NCBI GenBank assembly: GCA_039819545.1
Contig: JBCBRS010000008.1
Span: 1-64,000 of the forward strand
Length of the DNA: 64,000 nt
DNA from: CALLPQ01 sp039819545
GTDB lineage: Bacteria; Pseudomonadota; Alphaproteobacteria; Caulobacterales; Parvularculaceae
Reading direction: 5' to 3'
Shown here: in pieces, positions 8,139 to 17,113 of the stretch
Layout of the letters: every line of letters begins with the position of its first letter
How positions within the stretch are numbered: position 1 is the stretch's first letter
The notes under the pieces: generated by a model
Told to the model about the DNA's origin: nothing
Databases searched by the model: none
Seen by the model: only the letters and a program-made list of their open reading frames with translations
Translations under genes and position numbers: made by a program

Positions 8139-8999
8139 CTATTGAGTAAGAAACCTACGCATCTCATCGGTGAGAAAATCAACGGAGTAAGTATTGTAGA
8201 TCGCAGACTCGATCATGGACGAGTCCGTTAGCCCCAGAGCCCAGCCAGGCAGCTGATCAGCATCGCTAGTGAGGTTTTGCAACAACCGCGAGGCGTCCAC
8301 ATCAATGCGTGCAGCAACACCATCTTCAATACGCACAGGTTCTTCCGCACCCTCATCAAAACGGACCGACGTGGCTGCTGCCTTGTTGGTCACGTAGTTA
8401 TCCATATCTGTAAGAAAGAGCCCCAGCTGCAAAGACAGGTTGCTGCGGGCAACCCCGCCCTCAACAACGGCCAGGCGCGTGAACCCGATCAGATTAAGCT
8501 CCGGCAAGTTGAACCCCGTCGTGACCGTTGAGCCCTTGTTGAAACTGTTGAGTTCATCATAGGTCACGCCCAAGTTCGACATGCCGGCGCGGAAAAGGAC
8601 GCTGCCACATCCAGTAGCGGCAAGGCGGTCGGCGCAAACCAGAAAATCGAGGAAAAATCGCGCGCCGCCCGGTGTCTGCGCGCGCAGATATTGGCGACCA
8701 TCGTTCGCACTTGCTTGCTCGGTGCTGATCTGCATCTCCGCGAGGATTGCGGCCATCGTGTTGATATCAATTTTCTTGATGACCCCGCCGGTGTTGCCGA
8801 GTGACGGCAAGGGCAACGGGTTCGTTGATTGCGCCTGCGCCGGGACCAACAGGCATAGGCCAGCGAGGGCGACCATCAGGGCCCCTAGGCTCCGGCCACA
8901 TCCGGGCAAAAGCGGCAGGCCAGAAATAAAACGGCTTGAACTTGCGCGTTCCTGCGCACGGCTGGTTTTGAGTGTCTGTTGCATGTGGATCCCCATCAT
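8139..8999 (-). CDS. Exported YbjN-domain protein
   Basis: The 286-residue protein has a signal peptide whose core is GALMVALAGLCLLVPAQAQ, with likely cleavage AQA|QS near residue 57. The central region has the YbjN fold pattern: TMAAILAEMQISTEQASANDGRQYLRA, GGARFFLDFLVCAD...GSVLFRAGM, VTYDELNSFNKG, and LAVVEGGVARSNLSLQLGLFLTDMDNYV. YbjN is a tetratricopeptide/chaperone-like fold linked to stress and motility in enterobacteria, but the exported alphaproteobacterial forms have no assigned function. Met6 is an equally good start. It converges on the flagellar operon and is probably unrelated to it. Confidence 0.65.
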   Translation of the reverse strand: MMGIHMQQTLKTSRAQERASSSRFISGLPLLPGCGRSLGALMVALAGLCLLVPAQAQSTNPLPLPSLGNTGGVIKKIDINTMAAILAEMQISTEQASANDGRQYLRAQTPGGARFFLDFLVCADRLAATGCGSVLFRAGMSNLGVTYDELNSFNKGSTVTTGFNLPELNLIGFTRLAVVEGGVARSNLSLQLGLFLTDMDNYVTNKAAATSVRFDEGAEEPVRIEDGVAARIDVDASRLLQNLTSDADQLPGWALGLTDSSMIESAIYNTYSVDFLTDEMRRFLTQ

Positions 9000-9323
9000 T
9001 TATGCCCAATCTCGTCGATGAAACGCTAGCGAGGAATTGCGACGATTGCAAAGCCCACCGTAAGCGCGGCCGAAAACGGGCAATAGATGAAAAAAAACCA
9101 GTTTCGCCACCTCCCTTTTTAGCCATGGCATTTTTATCACAGATAGACTTATCCCCAACCGCCTCAAGCGCATTATTGTGATCGATTATGCAACGGTCAC
9201 GCTGAATTCCTTCATATGGCCCTGATTGCTCCCTTGTGGCACAGGCCGGTTCGGCGATAGACTTTCAACGTAGTGGTGATTGGGGTGACCCGCGCGGTGA
9301 CGCGTCGGGTCAGGTAAAAGTCG
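9000..9323. other. Divergent intergenic region between YbjN-like and lysozyme genes
   Basis: About 320 bases between two divergently transcribed genes, so it should hold both promoters. A weak AGG-type ribosome site stands before ATG 9324. No repeat, RNA gene or terminator was recognised. Confidence 0.4.
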
Positions 9324-10382
9324 ATGAGAACCTCGCAAAACGGCATTGATCTGATCAAGCGATTTGAAGGGCTTGAACTTGAGTCTTATCAGGATATCGC
9401 GGGCATCTGGACAATTGGCTATGGCCATACGGGCCCGGAAGTGGGCCCCGATCAGCGGCTTTCCACCGAAGAGGCTGAGGCGCTCCTGCGCCATGACCTC
9501 GTCAGCCGTGAAAAGGCTGTCTCGCGGCTGACCCGGGTGGCTCTGAACCAGAATGAGTTCGATGCCCTGGTCTCGTTTGTCTACAATGTGGGACAAAATG
9601 CCTACAGCCGCTCCACGGCACGGCGGCGCCTGAATGCGGAAGACCGTATGGGCGCGGCTGACGCCCTGACCTGGTTCAACAAGGCAACAATCAACGGCGT
9701 GTTGCGCCCGGTTGCCGGTCTGACCCGCCGGCGCGCCGCCGAAAAGGCACTATTTCTAACCCCGATTGAGCAACTCGCCTCTCAACCAGAAAATGTGGAC
9801 GACAATGCCCGCGTCACCCCCATGGAAGATGCACCGCGGCGCGGCTCCATCGGTGACAGCCGCACCATGCAGGGCGCGGCCGTGGCCGGCGGCGCTGGCG
9901 CAACGGCGGCCAATATGGGGCGCGATGCCTCTGAAGAATTGGACGACCTTGAGCACCAAATCGAACGTGGCGAAGGTCTGACCGTTGACCCCGCTACCGA
10001 TGAGGAAGGAACCGACTTCGCCGGAGGTGAAGCTGGGGACGAGACCGAGAACGAGACTGGCGACGAGACCGGCGAAGAGAATAATGGCGTCGACGCCGGC
10101 GGATCGCCAGATGGCGAGACACCAGAGATCGATGATGGCGATGATAGCGACGATCCGCTTCCTGAACTTGACGATCCTGTCATTGAGGATGACAGCGGCG
10201 AGGTAATCCCGCCCCTTGATGGGAGTGGCACAGTCGTTGAACAGCCCGCCAACAGGCCCGCTGTGCATCCCAAACACGAAGCCGATGCGCAAATCCAACT
10301 TGCGCTCATGGTGATCATTATCCTGGCGATTCTCTATATCGTCTTTGCACGGATTGATGATTGGTTCAACTACCGACGGTAG
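9324..10382 (+). CDS. GH24 lysozyme with acidic linker and C-terminal membrane anchor
   Basis: Residues 1-150 are a phage-type (GH24) lysozyme with the complete catalytic set Glu15, Asp24, Thr30 in the E-8-D-5-T spacing (KRFEGLELESYQD, GIWTIGYGHT). The core helices are VALNQNEFDALVSFVYNVG and GLTRRRAAEKALFL. Residues about 205-310 form a very acidic Asp/Glu/Gly linker. The C terminus is one transmembrane helix (LALMVIIILAILYIVFARI) and a short basic end. There is no N-terminal signal, so topology is not obvious; signal-arrest-release or late C-tail insertion are possible. No phage genes surround it. It is therefore likely a domesticated muralytic enzyme rather than prophage endolysin. Confidence 0.85.
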   Translation: MRTSQNGIDLIKRFEGLELESYQDIAGIWTIGYGHTGPEVGPDQRLSTEEAEALLRHDLVSREKAVSRLTRVALNQNEFDALVSFVYNVGQNAYSRSTARRRLNAEDRMGAADALTWFNKATINGVLRPVAGLTRRRAAEKALFLTPIEQLASQPENVDDNARVTPMEDAPRRGSIGDSRTMQGAAVAGGAGATAANMGRDASEELDDLEHQIERGEGLTVDPATDEEGTDFAGGEAGDETENETGDETGEENNGVDAGGSPDGETPEIDDGDDSDDPLPELDDPVIEDDSGEVIPPLDGSGTVVEQPANRPAVHPKHEADAQIQLALMVIIILAILYIVFARIDDWFNYRR

Positions 10383-10430
10383 GAAGCAGCGCTTCCAACT
10401 TGCGGGGTCCGCAAATCTGAGTTGACGGAT

Positions 10431-10486
10431 CCGTATTCCCGGGCCTGCAAAGCGAAAACCCATCATGGGTCAAGCCCGGGAACATG
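10431..10486. repeat. Dispersed CCCGGG palindromic repeat, diverged copy
   Basis: CCGTATTCCCGGGCctGCaaAGCG begins like the array units at 16.6 kb and closes with AAGCCCGGGAA. The middle differs (AAACCCATCATGGGT, itself an inverted repeat). It fills the short gap between the lysozyme gene and the convergent amidase gene. It could form a hairpin and act as a bidirectional terminator. Confidence 0.6.
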
Positions 10487-10551
10487 GGATGTGTCGTTGA
10501 GAAAAAAGTCCCATTTCGAGACCGGGGCCGAGGGTCGAGAAATGCTGCCGC

Positions 10552-12300
10552 TTAAATCACCGGACGCTCTTCAGCAACATTCAGTACGCGTTCCAATTGA
10601 GCGCCAAGGGCGATCAGGGCACTCTCGCCGAAGAGGTTGCCCCAAAGACTGACCCCGCGCGGGACCCGATGGGTGATACCGGCGGCGCCCCCATTATCAT
10701 TGCCAAACCGTTGGCGTGTGGGTGACTGGGTGAAACCAGCGCGTAAGGCAAGTTGCGGGTGGCCGGTACAATTGGTGGCGAGCAGCATACCGCCAGCATA
10801 ATGCGGCCCAATCACCGCATCGAAACCTTCAAACGCGCTCGCCATGTCGATCATTAACTGACGACGCAAACGATCAATCTGCACATAGTCAACCGCCGAC
10901 ATAAAGCGTGCCTGACGAAAACTGTTTGGCCAGGCCTCCGGGTCCTGCCAAACGAGGGCATCATCCGTATTGTCGAGCGTTAATTCAGCAAAAGCTGCCG
11001 CCGCCTCCACGAGAACAATCTGGATAAGACTATCAAACGCGATGGTGGGCATACTGAACGGTTGCGGCTCGATACCAAGATCGCGCAGGGCCGCAAGCGC
11101 CGATCGGTCAACATCGTCGCCATTTTCAAACCATTCCGGCACATACCCAACCTTCATGCCCGCGAGGTCTGCGGTGCTATCGCTCGTGAAGCCAAATCGC
11201 TGGGCCGAGGGATCGCGCCGGTCAAATCCATTGATCTGTGACAGGACGATGGCCGTGTCTTCCACCGTACGGCAGATAGGGCCAACCTTATCCAGAGACC
11301 AGCACAGCGCCATGAAGCCAGAACGCGAGACCCGCCCAAAGGTTGGACGCAAGCCCGTGGTGCCACACCGCTCGGATGGGGAGACGATGGACCCCAGTGT
11401 TTCCGTACCGATCGAAAAACCACACAGACCCGCAGCCGTTGCACTGGCCGACCCGGCACTGGAGCCCGAGGAGCCTTCGTCCGTATTCCACGGATTGCGG
11501 GTCTTGCCGTCAAACCACACATCACCATAGGCAAGCGCCCCGCAGGTTGTCTTGCAAAGGAGCACCGCCCGCCCGCGCTTGAGGCGCGTGACAATACCCG
11601 CATCTTTATCGGCAATCCGGTCTTTATAAGGCGTCGCACCCCAGGTTGTGGGCCCGCCCTCCACATCCGCCAGATCTTTGAGTGCATACGGAATACCGTG
11701 CACAGGACCACGATCCTTTCCCGCGGCAAAATCTGCGTCGGCGCGGTCAGCCTGGGCAAGGGCGAGGTCTGGTGTGACGGTAATGAAGCATTCAAGGGAC
11801 GGGGCAAGCGCCTCAATACGCGCCAGATAAATCTCGGTCAGCCGTCGCGCCGTCAACTGCCCGGCCCGTAGCCACTGGCCTTGAGTTTTGACCGAGGCAA
11901 ACGCGATATCGGCTTCGTTATCAGGCAGAGCGGGCATCACCTCTGGCAATAGGGTTAGCCGGTTTTTCTGCGACCGATAACGCCGCCCCGGCACGCGCGG
12001 ATCAAACACCGTGGCCGGCGCCAGCTCATTAGGCATCTTGATAGCGCGCAACCGTGCGAGACTGTCGAGGTTTTGTTCCAACCCCTCCAGCATCATCTGA
12101 CGCTCTGATGGGGTATACTGAAGACCTTGGAGTTTTTCCGCCTCCGCAAGGGTTTGCGGTGTGATTGCCGGATCAAGGGGGGCGGGCGACGGCGCAGGTT
12201 GCGCGCCGGGTAAGTTATCGCATGCAGATAGCCCGGCGGCACTGGCCGCAAGACCGCTCACTGCCGCCCCTTTTAAGAGTTCACGTCGTGTTCTTTGCAT
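10552..12300 (-). CDS. Exported amidase-signature hydrolase (Tat signal, possible lipoprotein)
   Basis: The enzyme belongs to the amidase-signature family, which hydrolyses amide bonds with a Ser-cisSer-Lys triad. Lys208 (HGIPYALKDLADV), cis-Ser280 (DEGSSGSSAGSASATAAG) and nucleophile Ser304 (TETLGSIVSPS) keep the family's 24-residue Ser-Ser spacing. The N terminus RTRRELLKGAAVSGLAASAAGLSAC combines a twin-arginine motif with a lipobox-like LSAC, so it is probably exported folded and perhaps lipidated at Cys27. At 582 residues it is longer than cytosolic amidases because of an N-terminal ~120-residue helical extension. The substrate is unknown. The next gene upstream on this strand is a TraB/GumN protein. 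Confidence 0.85.
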   Translation of the reverse strand: MQRTRRELLKGAAVSGLAASAAGLSACDNLPGAQPAPSPAPLDPAITPQTLAEAEKLQGLQYTPSERQMMLEGLEQNLDSLARLRAIKMPNELAPATVFDPRVPGRRYRSQKNRLTLLPEVMPALPDNEADIAFASVKTQGQWLRAGQLTARRLTEIYLARIEALAPSLECFITVTPDLALAQADRADADFAAGKDRGPVHGIPYALKDLADVEGGPTTWGATPYKDRIADKDAGIVTRLKRGRAVLLCKTTCGALAYGDVWFDGKTRNPWNTDEGSSGSSAGSASATAAGLCGFSIGTETLGSIVSPSERCGTTGLRPTFGRVSRSGFMALCWSLDKVGPICRTVEDTAIVLSQINGFDRRDPSAQRFGFTSDSTADLAGMKVGYVPEWFENGDDVDRSALAALRDLGIEPQPFSMPTIAFDSLIQIVLVEAAAAFAELTLDNTDDALVWQDPEAWPNSFRQARFMSAVDYVQIDRLRRQLMIDMASAFEGFDAVIGPHYAGGMLLATNCTGHPQLALRAGFTQSPTRQRFGNDNGGAAGITHRVPRGVSLWGNLFGESALIALGAQLERVLNVAEERPVI

Positions 12301-12397
12301 TTTTCGCCCCTCGATTTTATCCCTGAACGCAAAACTTTCGCAAACCTGCTCTGAATGTCAAACAGGCCACGCCCCGCACCCCGGCGTCACATCATCA

Positions 12398-13561
12398 TCA
12401 GGGACCGATAACCTCATACCCCGCTGCGCGCAGCCGGGCGAGGGCACCGTCTGGACGCAACCAATCATCCGATCCAATCAAGGCAATACGCACACCCGGC
12501 GTTTCCATCACCATCGTCAATGCCTCAACCCATTGGCCAACACCGTCAAAGTCCGCGAGGGCCGCATTGCCCAAAGTCTTAAGCGTCCCCAGTTCCTTCG
12601 ATACGGCAACAGCACAGGGGTTGAGCCTGGCGTCCCCGGTATGGGCGCGCAAAAAGGCCACGTCACCTTGCGCCCAGGCCCTAGCTTTATGCGCCTCTTC
12701 AAAAAGCCCCTGCTCCGCAAAATCGATGGCCCTGCGGATACACGCCTGATCGGTCTCGCGCGAGAAGTCTTTGACCGACCGCAACACCTGTTTCACATCC
12801 TGGAAGGCGAGATCAAAGGTTGCGACGGGGCGCACCTTTGGTTTTGGCCGCGCCTCGGTTTTACGCGCGAGTTTTTTCACCCGCTTTTCAATACGGTCAA
12901 AGTCGTCGAGATTGGCGCTTTCCACCGAATCAGCCATCAATTGTTGCGCCTGAAAAAACGGATGCAAACGCTCTGGCTCCAGATCCGCGAGGCGCTTTTC
13001 AATGGCACTCTCTTCGGCTTCCGTGATCAGCGGTGTCTCGTTATCATCCTTATCAGGATCATCGTCGCTGGCGTCACTTTTAGCCTCTTCTTTCTCGCGA
13101 GCGCTATTGGCTGCGAGACGCGCATCGACGCGCGCGCGGGCAAGACGAAAAGCTGAGGCAAGTTCGGGCCCAACCCTGTCCTCCAGCGTGACGCCCTTTG
13201 CCATCATGATGCGGCGGCGATTGAAGATCAGTGTTCTGATCATCGCACCAATCAATCGCGCCCGGTTGCCTGCCCCCACATCGGCATCAGGCGTCACCAA
13301 AACCTCACGCGTCTCCTCCATAATTTGGACAATCTGGCTGTCATTCCATTCCAGGTCTTCGGGAATGAAATCAGTGCCCACCAGCACAAAAATTTCAGCC
13401 TCGCCGTCGATAAGCCGCCATAAACGCGGGCCATTGCGTTCCCCCACCACGACGATATCCCCATCCTGTGGAAGGGTCGTCGCGCCCGCAGCGAAGCACG
13501 CCCCGATAAGGAAGACGCCTAAAAGGAGGGGGACAAGGCGGCGCCTGTTAGGGATTGTCAT
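12398..13561 (-). CDS. TraB/GumN family exported protein
   Basis: From ATG 13561 the protein has 387 residues. It has a leader (MTIPNRRRLVPLLLGVFLIGACFAAGA), possibly lipidated at the LIGAC cysteine. The first domain shows the TraB/GumN strand-helix pattern GPRLWRLIDGEAEIFVLVGTDFIPEDLEWN. The C terminus has ALTMVMETPGVRIALIGSDDWLRPDGALARLRAAGYEV, the usual family ending. The catalytic-type GxxH of TraB is changed here to GTD, so metalloprotease activity is doubtful. A charged low-complexity insert (KEEAKSDASDDDPDKDDNE) sits mid-protein. Longer upstream starts (13618) are less likely because they bury the signal. Confidence 0.7.
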   Translation of the reverse strand: MTIPNRRRLVPLLLGVFLIGACFAAGATTLPQDGDIVVVGERNGPRLWRLIDGEAEIFVLVGTDFIPEDLEWNDSQIVQIMEETREVLVTPDADVGAGNRARLIGAMIRTLIFNRRRIMMAKGVTLEDRVGPELASAFRLARARVDARLAANSAREKEEAKSDASDDDPDKDDNETPLITEAEESAIEKRLADLEPERLHPFFQAQQLMADSVESANLDDFDRIEKRVKKLARKTEARPKPKVRPVATFDLAFQDVKQVLRSVKDFSRETDQACIRRAIDFAEQGLFEEAHKARAWAQGDVAFLRAHTGDARLNPCAVAVSKELGTLKTLGNAALADFDGVGQWVEALTMVMETPGVRIALIGSDDWLRPDGALARLRAAGYEVIGP

Positions 13562-13729
13562 ACTCGATATCTCCGAACAATAGAGGCTTGCGCGCCCGTC
13601 CTTGTGGTAAACTGACAAAACAAATGAGGCAACTCACGTCCAGGCTTATGCTGGCTTGAACCTCAGGCACGCTGGCCTAGACTGCCCTTAGCACCCCATC
13701 CATACCCAGACGACTGAGACGATTTCACG

Positions 13730-14911
13730 ATGACCGAGAGCCTGACCCACCCCGACGACGAATTTGCTATTCCCATGGGGACGCCCTCAATCGACGGGCA
13801 TGACACGCAAACGACTGGCGAGAACAGCGACGTTACGCTGATCGACAGTCAGGCCGCTCTCCTCGACATCAATCTTGGTGCCATCGGAAAAAACTACGCC
13901 CATTTTGACGCCCTGTCCGGCCCCGCGGCCATTGCCCCTGTTATGAAATGCGACGCCTACGGATTAGGGGCAGATGCGATTGCCAGCTATCTTTTCGAGA
14001 ACCATGGCGCCCGTAGCTTTTTCGTGGCCACGGTTGGCGAAGGCATTGCCTTGCGCCAAAGCCTAGACGACCCCGCCATTGAAATTTTCGTGTTGAATGG
14101 TCCCGGCGACACAACGCTTACTGCCTTCGCCGAGGCAGCGCTGACCCCGGTGATCAATTCGGTACAGCAAGCAACATTGTGGGCAAGCGCCTATCCCGGG
14201 ATCGACATTGCGTTACATGTGGACACCGGCATGAACCGGCTTGGCGTGATGGAAGATCGACTTGGCACCATCAAGTCTCTTGACGGATTGTCCGTAGGCG
14301 TCCTGATGAGCCATCTTGCCTGCGCCACAGCACGCGAAAGCGCGGCCAATGCGCGCCAACGGACGCGGTTTCTGAGCGCAGCAACACAATTCCCGAGTGC
14401 CCGGCTCAGCTTATCTGCCTCCGCCGGGGCGCACTTGCATGAAAGCTACCATTATTCCCTCATCAGACCCGGTATTTCCCTATTCGGATATACTGCATCC
14501 GGGGCGGCCGACCGCCGTATCACCCCGAGCGCAACCCTGACCGCGCCGATCATTCAAATTCGCACGGTCAAACGCGGCGAGCGGGTCGGTTATGACGGTA
14601 CCTGGACAGCCGCGCGGCCTTCGAAAATCGCAACCCTTGCCATCGGGTATGGAGACGGTCTGCCGCGGCACCTTTCCAATTGCGGGGACGTTCGGATCGG
14701 GCGGCAAAAATTCCCGATGGTGGGGCGGGTTTCCATGGACCTGACGACGATCGATATCACTGACGCGCCCTCGGGGCTGGCAATTGGTGACCGTGCGGAA
14801 ATTTTCGGGCCAACCCAACCGTTGGAGGCAATGGCCACGACCGTCGAGACAATCCCTTATGAGATCCTCACCGGTTTGAATGGCCGGATACAACGGCGCT
14901 ACAGCGTATAA
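13730..14911 (+). CDS. alr: Alanine racemase
   Basis: This PLP enzyme interconverts L- and D-alanine for peptidoglycan. The PLP lysine is Lys73 in APVMKCDAYGLGA and the second catalytic base is Tyr288 in ERVGYDGTW. Supporting motifs are ALHVDTGMNRLG, LIRPGISLFGY, ATLAIGYGDGLPR and FPMVGRVSMDLTTIDITD. At 393 residues it carries about 40 extra N-terminal residues, rich in Asp/Thr, before the barrel starts at LLDINLGAIGKNY. A shorter start at Met16 (13775) is possible. It is followed after 75 bases by an MlaE-like permease on the same strand. Confidence 0.93.
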   Translation: MTESLTHPDDEFAIPMGTPSIDGHDTQTTGENSDVTLIDSQAALLDINLGAIGKNYAHFDALSGPAAIAPVMKCDAYGLGADAIASYLFENHGARSFFVATVGEGIALRQSLDDPAIEIFVLNGPGDTTLTAFAEAALTPVINSVQQATLWASAYPGIDIALHVDTGMNRLGVMEDRLGTIKSLDGLSVGVLMSHLACATARESAANARQRTRFLSAATQFPSARLSLSASAGAHLHESYHYSLIRPGISLFGYTASGAADRRITPSATLTAPIIQIRTVKRGERVGYDGTWTAARPSKIATLAIGYGDGLPRHLSNCGDVRIGRQKFPMVGRVSMDLTTIDITDAPSGLAIGDRAEIFGPTQPLEAMATTVETIPYEILTGLNGRIQRRYSV

Positions 14912-14986
14912 GATGTGCCCTCTTCCCGCCTCGCCCACACCACGCTAGGCTACTGTCGCAATCGGCCCGCAGGAAACCGTAACCCC

Positions 14987-15775
14987 ATGGACGCTTTTCC
15001 AATCTCAATTCTTCGTGCCATTGGCGCGGTGGTGCTGGGGCTCTTTTCGGCCACTGGGCGTATCAGTATTTTTGCGGTTCATAGCGTGCGCGCCATCGTC
15101 ACCCCACCGTTCTACGGGAAGGCATTTCTATCCGCGCTATTTAGAATTGGCTTCACCTCTTTACCCGTTGTTGGGCTCACCGCCATTTTTACAGGCGCGG
15201 CCCTTGCCCTGAATATTTATGATGGCTCGCTGCGTTTTAATGCGGAGGCTTTTCTGCCGCAAATTCTGGGCGTGTCGATAACCCGCGAACTGGGGCCCGT
15301 GCTGGCGGCACTCATGCTTGCCGGACGGGCGGCGTCGGCCATGGCGGCAGAACTTGGCACCATGCGGGTTACCGAACAAATTGATGCCATGACAACGCTC
15401 GCGGTCAAACCGTTTCACTATCTGGTTGCGCCGCGCGTGCTCGCAGCCACACTTGCCCTGCCGCTTCTTGTGCTCACGGCTGATATTATCGGTATTCTCG
15501 GTGGCTGGCTGGTGGCAGTTTATGCGCTTGATTTTTCCGGCCCGATTTTTATTCGTAATTTGAGCGACTTTTTGGCTTTACGCGATGTGACCAGCGGTCT
15601 TTTGAAAGCCGGGATCTTTGGCTTCATCATTTCTGTGATGGGCTGTTACTACGGGTATTATAGCGCTGGCGGCGCGCAAGGCGTGGGCACCGCGACGCGT
15701 ACCGCTGTGGTCGCAGCCGCCGTGATGATCCTTGCCTCAAATTATGTGCTCACAACCCTCTTTGTGCGGATTTAG
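14987..15775 (+). CDS. MlaE/YrbE-family ABC transporter permease
   Basis: This is the membrane component of an Mla-type phospholipid (retrograde lipid) ABC transporter in the inner membrane. From ATG 14987, with AGGA 13 bases upstream, it has 262 residues and about five to six membrane spans. Family motifs are IGFTSLPVVGLTAIFTGAALAL, ITRELGPVLAALMLAGRAASAMAAELGTMRVTEQIDAM and IFGFIISVMGCYYGYYSAGGAQGVGTATRTAVV. A GTG at 14915 extends the frame but lacks a ribosome site. The stop overlaps the GTG/ATG start region of the ATPase gene, giving translational coupling. The substrate-binding MlaD (MCE) subunit is not adjacent. Confidence 0.88.
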   Translation: MDAFPISILRAIGAVVLGLFSATGRISIFAVHSVRAIVTPPFYGKAFLSALFRIGFTSLPVVGLTAIFTGAALALNIYDGSLRFNAEAFLPQILGVSITRELGPVLAALMLAGRAASAMAAELGTMRVTEQIDAMTTLAVKPFHYLVAPRVLAATLALPLLVLTADIIGILGGWLVAVYALDFSGPIFIRNLSDFLALRDVTSGLLKAGIFGFIISVMGCYYGYYSAGGAQGVGTATRTAVVAAAVMILASNYVLTTLFVRI

Positions 15776-15777
15776 TG

Positions 15778-16563
15778 ATGACAAACGCCGCCCAAAACCC
15801 CGACCATGCACGCCCAAAGATATCGATCCGTAACCTCGCCAAACGCTTTGGCGCACGCCAAATCCTGCGCGATGTGACGATTGATGTGCCGGCCGGTCAC
15901 TCCCTCGTGGTCATCGGGGGCTCCGGCGTCGGTAAGTCTGTCCTGCTCAAATCGATCCTCGGTATTGTGACACCCGACGCAGGCAGTATTGCCATTGACG
16001 GGACCGATATCCTGACCGCCAACACCCTTACGCGCCAGCGACTAACACAGCAGATTGGCATGTTGTTTCAGGGCGCCGCCCTGTTCGACAGCCTCACCGT
16101 CTGGGAAAACATCGCCTTCCGCCTGATTTATGGCGAAGGACAAAGCCGGGCAGCGGCGCGTGCCCGCGCCGAAGAATGCCTCACCCTTGTGGGGTTGGAT
16201 GCGAGCGTTGCCGACCAGGTGCCTTCGGAGCTTTCCGGCGGCATGCAAAAGCGGGCCGGCCTTGCAAGAGCCATCGCCAGCAAACCCGATATCCTGTTTT
16301 TCGATGAACCCACGACAGGCCTCGACCCGATTAAATCCGATGTGATCAACACGCTTATTTCCAGTCAAGTCAAAGCCCTCGGCGCTACGGCAATTTCAAT
16401 CACCCACGACATGGCCTCCGCCATGAAAATCGCCGATGAGATCGCCATGCTGCACAATGGCAGCCTGATCTGGCGCGGCACGCCGAGCGAGATTTCTGAC
16501 TCAGGCAATCCGTATGTGGATCAATTCATCAATGGCCGCGCTAAGGGTCCCATTGGGGATTGA
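15778..16563 (+). CDS. MlaF-family ABC transporter ATP-binding protein
   Basis: This is the ATPase partner of the upstream MlaE-like permease. Motifs in order: Walker A GGSGVGKS (about 47-54), Q-loop LFQGAALFDSLTVWENIAF, signature LSGGMQKRAGLARAIA, Walker B ILFFDEPTTGLDP, and H-loop ITHDMASAMKIADEIAML. The sequence LFQ-GALFDSLTVWENVAF and the signature LSGGMxKR are typical of MlaF/Ttg2A. The start is ATG 15778; GTG 15775 overlaps the permease stop. The gene ends where a tandem array of palindromic repeats begins. Confidence 0.9.
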   Translation: MTNAAQNPDHARPKISIRNLAKRFGARQILRDVTIDVPAGHSLVVIGGSGVGKSVLLKSILGIVTPDAGSIAIDGTDILTANTLTRQRLTQQIGMLFQGAALFDSLTVWENIAFRLIYGEGQSRAAARARAEECLTLVGLDASVADQVPSELSGGMQKRAGLARAIASKPDILFFDEPTTGLDPIKSDVINTLISSQVKALGATAISITHDMASAMKIADEIAMLHNGSLIWRGTPSEISDSGNPYVDQFINGRAKGPIGD

Positions 16564-17085
16564 AGGGATACGGCGTTTCTATTTCACAATGCCCGTATTC
16601 CCGGGCAAGCGCAGCGCAGACCCGGGAACTGTTGATACATACTCCGTACCCAAACTGGGAGCCCCCGATCAAGTCCGGGGATACGGCGTTTCTGTCTCAC
16701 AATGCCGTATTCCCGGGCAAGCGCAGCGCAGACCCGGGACCGATTTATGCCCGCTCAGAAGCCGATGAGAGAGACCCCGGCGCAAGGGCCGGGGATACGG
16801 TATATTTGTCTCACAATGCCCGTATTCCCGGGCAAGCGTAGCGCAGATCCGGGAACTGTTGATACATACTCCGTACCTAAACTGGGAGTCCCCGGATCAA
16901 GTCCGGGGATACGGTGTATTTGTTTGAGCTTTATGCCGTATTCCCGGGCAAGCGCAGCGCAGACCCGGGAACTGTTGATACATACTCCGTACCCAAACTG
17001 GGAGTCCCCGGATCAAGTCCGGGGATACGGCGTTTCTATTTCACAATGCCCGTATTCCCGGGCAAGCGCAGCGCAGACCCGGAAT
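16561..17085. repeat. Tandem array of five ~114-bp structured repeats
   Basis: Five copies begin with CGTATTCCCGGGCAAGCG at 16594, 16706, 16821, 16937 and 17051, a period of 112-116 bases. Each unit has a first hairpin bounded by CCCGGG...CCCGGG around GCGCAGCGCAGA. A conserved middle follows (CTGTTGATACATACTCCG), replaced by unrelated sequence in the second copy. A second perfect hairpin comes next (TCCCCGGA-TCAAG-TCCGGGGA), then the linker ATACGGCGTTTCTATTTCAC. CCGTATTCCCGGG and the TCCGGGGATACGG end are also complementary to each other. The last copy is truncated after the first hairpin. This is a REP/BIME-like intergenic element, not coding DNA. Confidence 0.93.
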
Positions 17086-17113
17086 CCCTCGCCCCATGGG
17101 CCGGTTTATCAAA

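Noticed and set aside
9324..10382. Lysozyme as sign of a prophage
   Set aside because: There are no holin, spanin, structural or integrase genes nearby, and the protein has a non-phage linker and anchor.
12161..13156. A 331-codon plus-strand open frame
   Set aside because: It is antisense to the TraB/GumN gene and the amidase start, with an unprotein-like composition.
16561..17085. Regular spacing suggesting a CRISPR array
   Set aside because: The period is ~114 bp, the between-hairpin sequence is itself conserved rather than unique spacer, and there are no cas genes.
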